NCBI GenBank assembly: GCA_905221605.1
Contig: CAJNDS010002608.1
Location: 175,017 to 239,016, forward strand
Length of the DNA stretch: 64,000 nucleotides
From: Symbiodinium natans
Lineage: Eukaryota > Sar > Dinophyceae > Suessiales > Symbiodiniaceae
Direction of reading: 5' to 3'
This document shows positions 62,501 through 64,000 of the stretch, piece after piece. Under the pieces are notes generated by a model. It was not told the origin of the DNA and made no database searches. It saw only the letters and a list, made by a program, of their open reading frames with translations. Position 1 is the first letter of the stretch; each line of letters begins with the position of its first letter. The translations under genes and the position numbers were made by a program.

Positions 62501-64000
62501 CCGACATAATGAGCGACCACGTGCAACCCGTCTGATCAAAAAATACTCGAAGAAGCACTGCAACAAGCACGATGACGATTTGAAGCACGTCCCGTGGAGT
62601 ACGATGGTGCCTGCACCCTCTGAAATCACGCAAAAGTCGCTCGTCGTTGAGCGTGCCATCGACTATCAACTGCCATCGGCTACGAACTGCTTCGCCGACA
62701 AAGAGCTCTGCTTCCGATGCCCTTCAATGATCCTTCAATGATGACGTAGCACGTGGGGACGATCGCGAACACCACACTGGGAAAGCTGCAAGACCACATT
62801 CAAAGAACAGATGCAGAGCTGGAAGACAAACCTGCAAAGAACAAATGAAGTGCCTCAAGACGGGCTCGCTTCACTTCTGTTCGACCCGATACTGACATCT
62901 CGTAGATGGCTACAAAGGCTACCTCCCGTGACTGGTGTTGAAACTAAAGCCCCGTCTACAGTGGTGTTCTCTACTTTTCGCGGGCTCCAGAACCCAGTAG
63001 AATCCAGAACCGATCAAGATTGCATCCGGCTTTTCCCCCAGCTCTCAATTGCCCAATCATACTTCATCCACCACAAAAAGCTGTCTACATTCAGAAAATT
63101 CTGCTGATGATCCGCAATAGCTTGCCTATCCTGCTGCTGGATTACGTTACGGAAGGCCGATGCATTCTTCTGTGACGAAAGCTCGAAGAAATTCGTGAAG
63201 CCTTGCTGCCCGTAAACATGGAGCTTCTTCCATATAGGTGGTACAGCTTGCTCACAATACCGTAAGGCTTGCAGAGCCCCGGAGGGCACACGTAACAAGG
63301 AAAATGGCTCGAAGTTCACGCCCCACACACAGTGTCCAGGAAAGAGCCTACAGGGCTTACGCAGCTCGTTCATGCATCGTCAAACTGGTACATCACGAAG
63401 CTGATCCACACTTTTGTGGCATGCGAAAGTCAAAGCAATTTGGAAATCTTTGAAGGCCCTGGGGCACATGAACTGACACCTCTTGCTGAAACCCATCGGC
63501 GACGATCTGCGGATTCCTCGAAGCCCCTTTTGAATAGATGCTTTCTACATTGCTGCCATCTTGAATGAACTGGAACTGCTTCAAGAACACGACGGCCGTT
63601 CGGACCTGACACGGCAAGACAGCAGGAAACATGACACAGAAACACAATACACTTCCGGCAAGATCACTTTTCGAACTTACCGGAAGCAAGAAGTATTCTG
63701 GACTTGCACACGTACATGAGGCGCGCAAACCACATCCATCACACCAACAAGCGCGATGTGGGTCTGAAAGTCGGGGTGCTGCAAGAGGTTCATATTACAA
63801 TCGCATGAGGCCCGACATAATGAGCGACCACGTGCAACCCGTCTGATCAAAAAATACTCGAAGAAGCACTGCAACAAGCACGATGACGATTTGAAGCATG
63901 TCCCGTGGAGTACGATGGTGCCTGCACCCTCTGAAATCACGCAAAAGTCGCTCGTCGTTGAGCGTGCCATCGACTATCAACTGCCATCGGCTACGAACTG
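59540..64000 (-). repeat. Tandem array of ~1.3-1.5 kb units, continuing beyond the window
   Basis: A marker word (TGCCATCGGCTACGAACTG) is at about 59740, 61276, 62670 and 63982, so units are about 1536, 1394 and 1313 bases; a diverged partial unit starts near 59540. Length differences come from indels, including an internal duplication of about 140 bases in the first unit (60650-60930). The array runs off the right edge. Frames differ between units by single-base indels (for example near 63766 and 61722), so most copies look neutral or degenerate. It contains no rRNA, snRNA or spliced-leader gene that I can recognise. Confidence 0.92.
62087..62659 (-). CDS. Best-preserved coding-like segment of array 2 (one unit)
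   Basis: Possible two-exon frame: an exon ending at 62369 (reads SDPHRACWCDGCGLHASCTC, then ASPEYFLLP) with a canonical GTAAGT donor, a 69-base intron (62300-62368, AG|G acceptor GTGTCAG|G), then 71 codons from 62299 to a TGA at 62087 (starts VRTAVVFLMQFQFIQDGSNV). The frame is also open unspliced for 190 residues from an ATG at 62659. Equivalent segments: 60974/60904 and 60746 in the first unit, and 63681/63605 in the last, where the intron is 6 bases longer and the upstream exon has a 1-base deletion near 63766. Cys-rich upstream exon; no family recognised. Differences between units are mostly amino-acid changing, so current function is doubtful. Confidence 0.35.
   Translation of the reverse strand: MARSTTSDFCVISEGAGTIVLHGTCFKSSSCLLQCFFEYFLIRRVARGRSLCRASCDCNMNLLQHPDFSDPHRACWCDGCGLHASCTCASPEYFLLPVSSKSDLAVLCFCVMFPAVLPCQVRTAVVFLMQFQFIQDGSNVESIYSKGASRNPQIVADGFQQEVSVHVPQGLQRFPNCFDFRMPQKCGSAS

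Noticed and set aside
59540-64000. rRNA, snRNA or spliced-leader gene cluster
   Set aside because: Dinoflagellates do carry such arrays, but no 5S, snRNA or complete leader sequence could be seen in the units.

Overview
This window is nuclear DNA from a dinoflagellate. The decisive evidence is a complete beta-tubulin gene (minus strand, 1861-5165) with 12 introns. Every acceptor is AG followed by G, and the donors are a mixture of GC (6), GT (4) and GA (2). Several introns are bracketed by short direct repeats. That splice-site set is a known dinoflagellate trait. The spacers are saturated with degenerate TTTAGGG/CCCTAAA heptamers, the repeat used in dinoflagellate telomeres. I see no bacterial or organellar features. 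The species cannot be named from this sequence.

Layout. 1-5.2 kb: two co-directional minus-strand genes, an intronless sulfotransferase-family protein and beta-tubulin. 5.2-17.9 kb: telomere-like spacer with AT-rich, tetranucleotide, trinucleotide, pyrimidine and GA low-complexity tracts, plus isolated minus-strand exon candidates. 17.9-20.4 kb: a three-exon minus-strand gene for a caspase-fold (peptidase C14) protein with a long C-terminal region that I do not recognise. 20.4-29.4 kb: telomere-like spacer with more exon candidates and a 109-bp MITE-like hairpin at 22317-22425. 29.46-40.8 kb: a block bounded by two inverted copies of the same composite repeat. It encloses a 75-bp repeat field, an AT-richer stretch, and a satellite of seven units at 33.2-39.85 kb built from telomere-like sequence. 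One well-formed exon candidate (36190-36384) lies inside the satellite. 40.8-51.2 kb: more telomere-like spacer with scattered exon candidates. 51.2-54.3 kb: a 4.07-copy tandem array with a 742-744 bp unit. From about 56.1 kb to the end the telomere-like heptamers stop. This part holds minus-strand exon candidates and, from about 59.7 kb, a second tandem array of roughly 1.3-1.5 kb units.

All three confidently recognised genes, and nearly all exon candidates, are on the minus strand. This fits the one-directional gene blocks known in dinoflagellates. Small exons sit as islands in heptamer-rich DNA, so much of the apparent spacer may be intron. The recognised genes (cytoskeleton, sulfo-group transfer, caspase-like protease) have no evident shared pathway. 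Exon candidates outside these three genes rest on splice-site and reading-phase logic only and are tentative.
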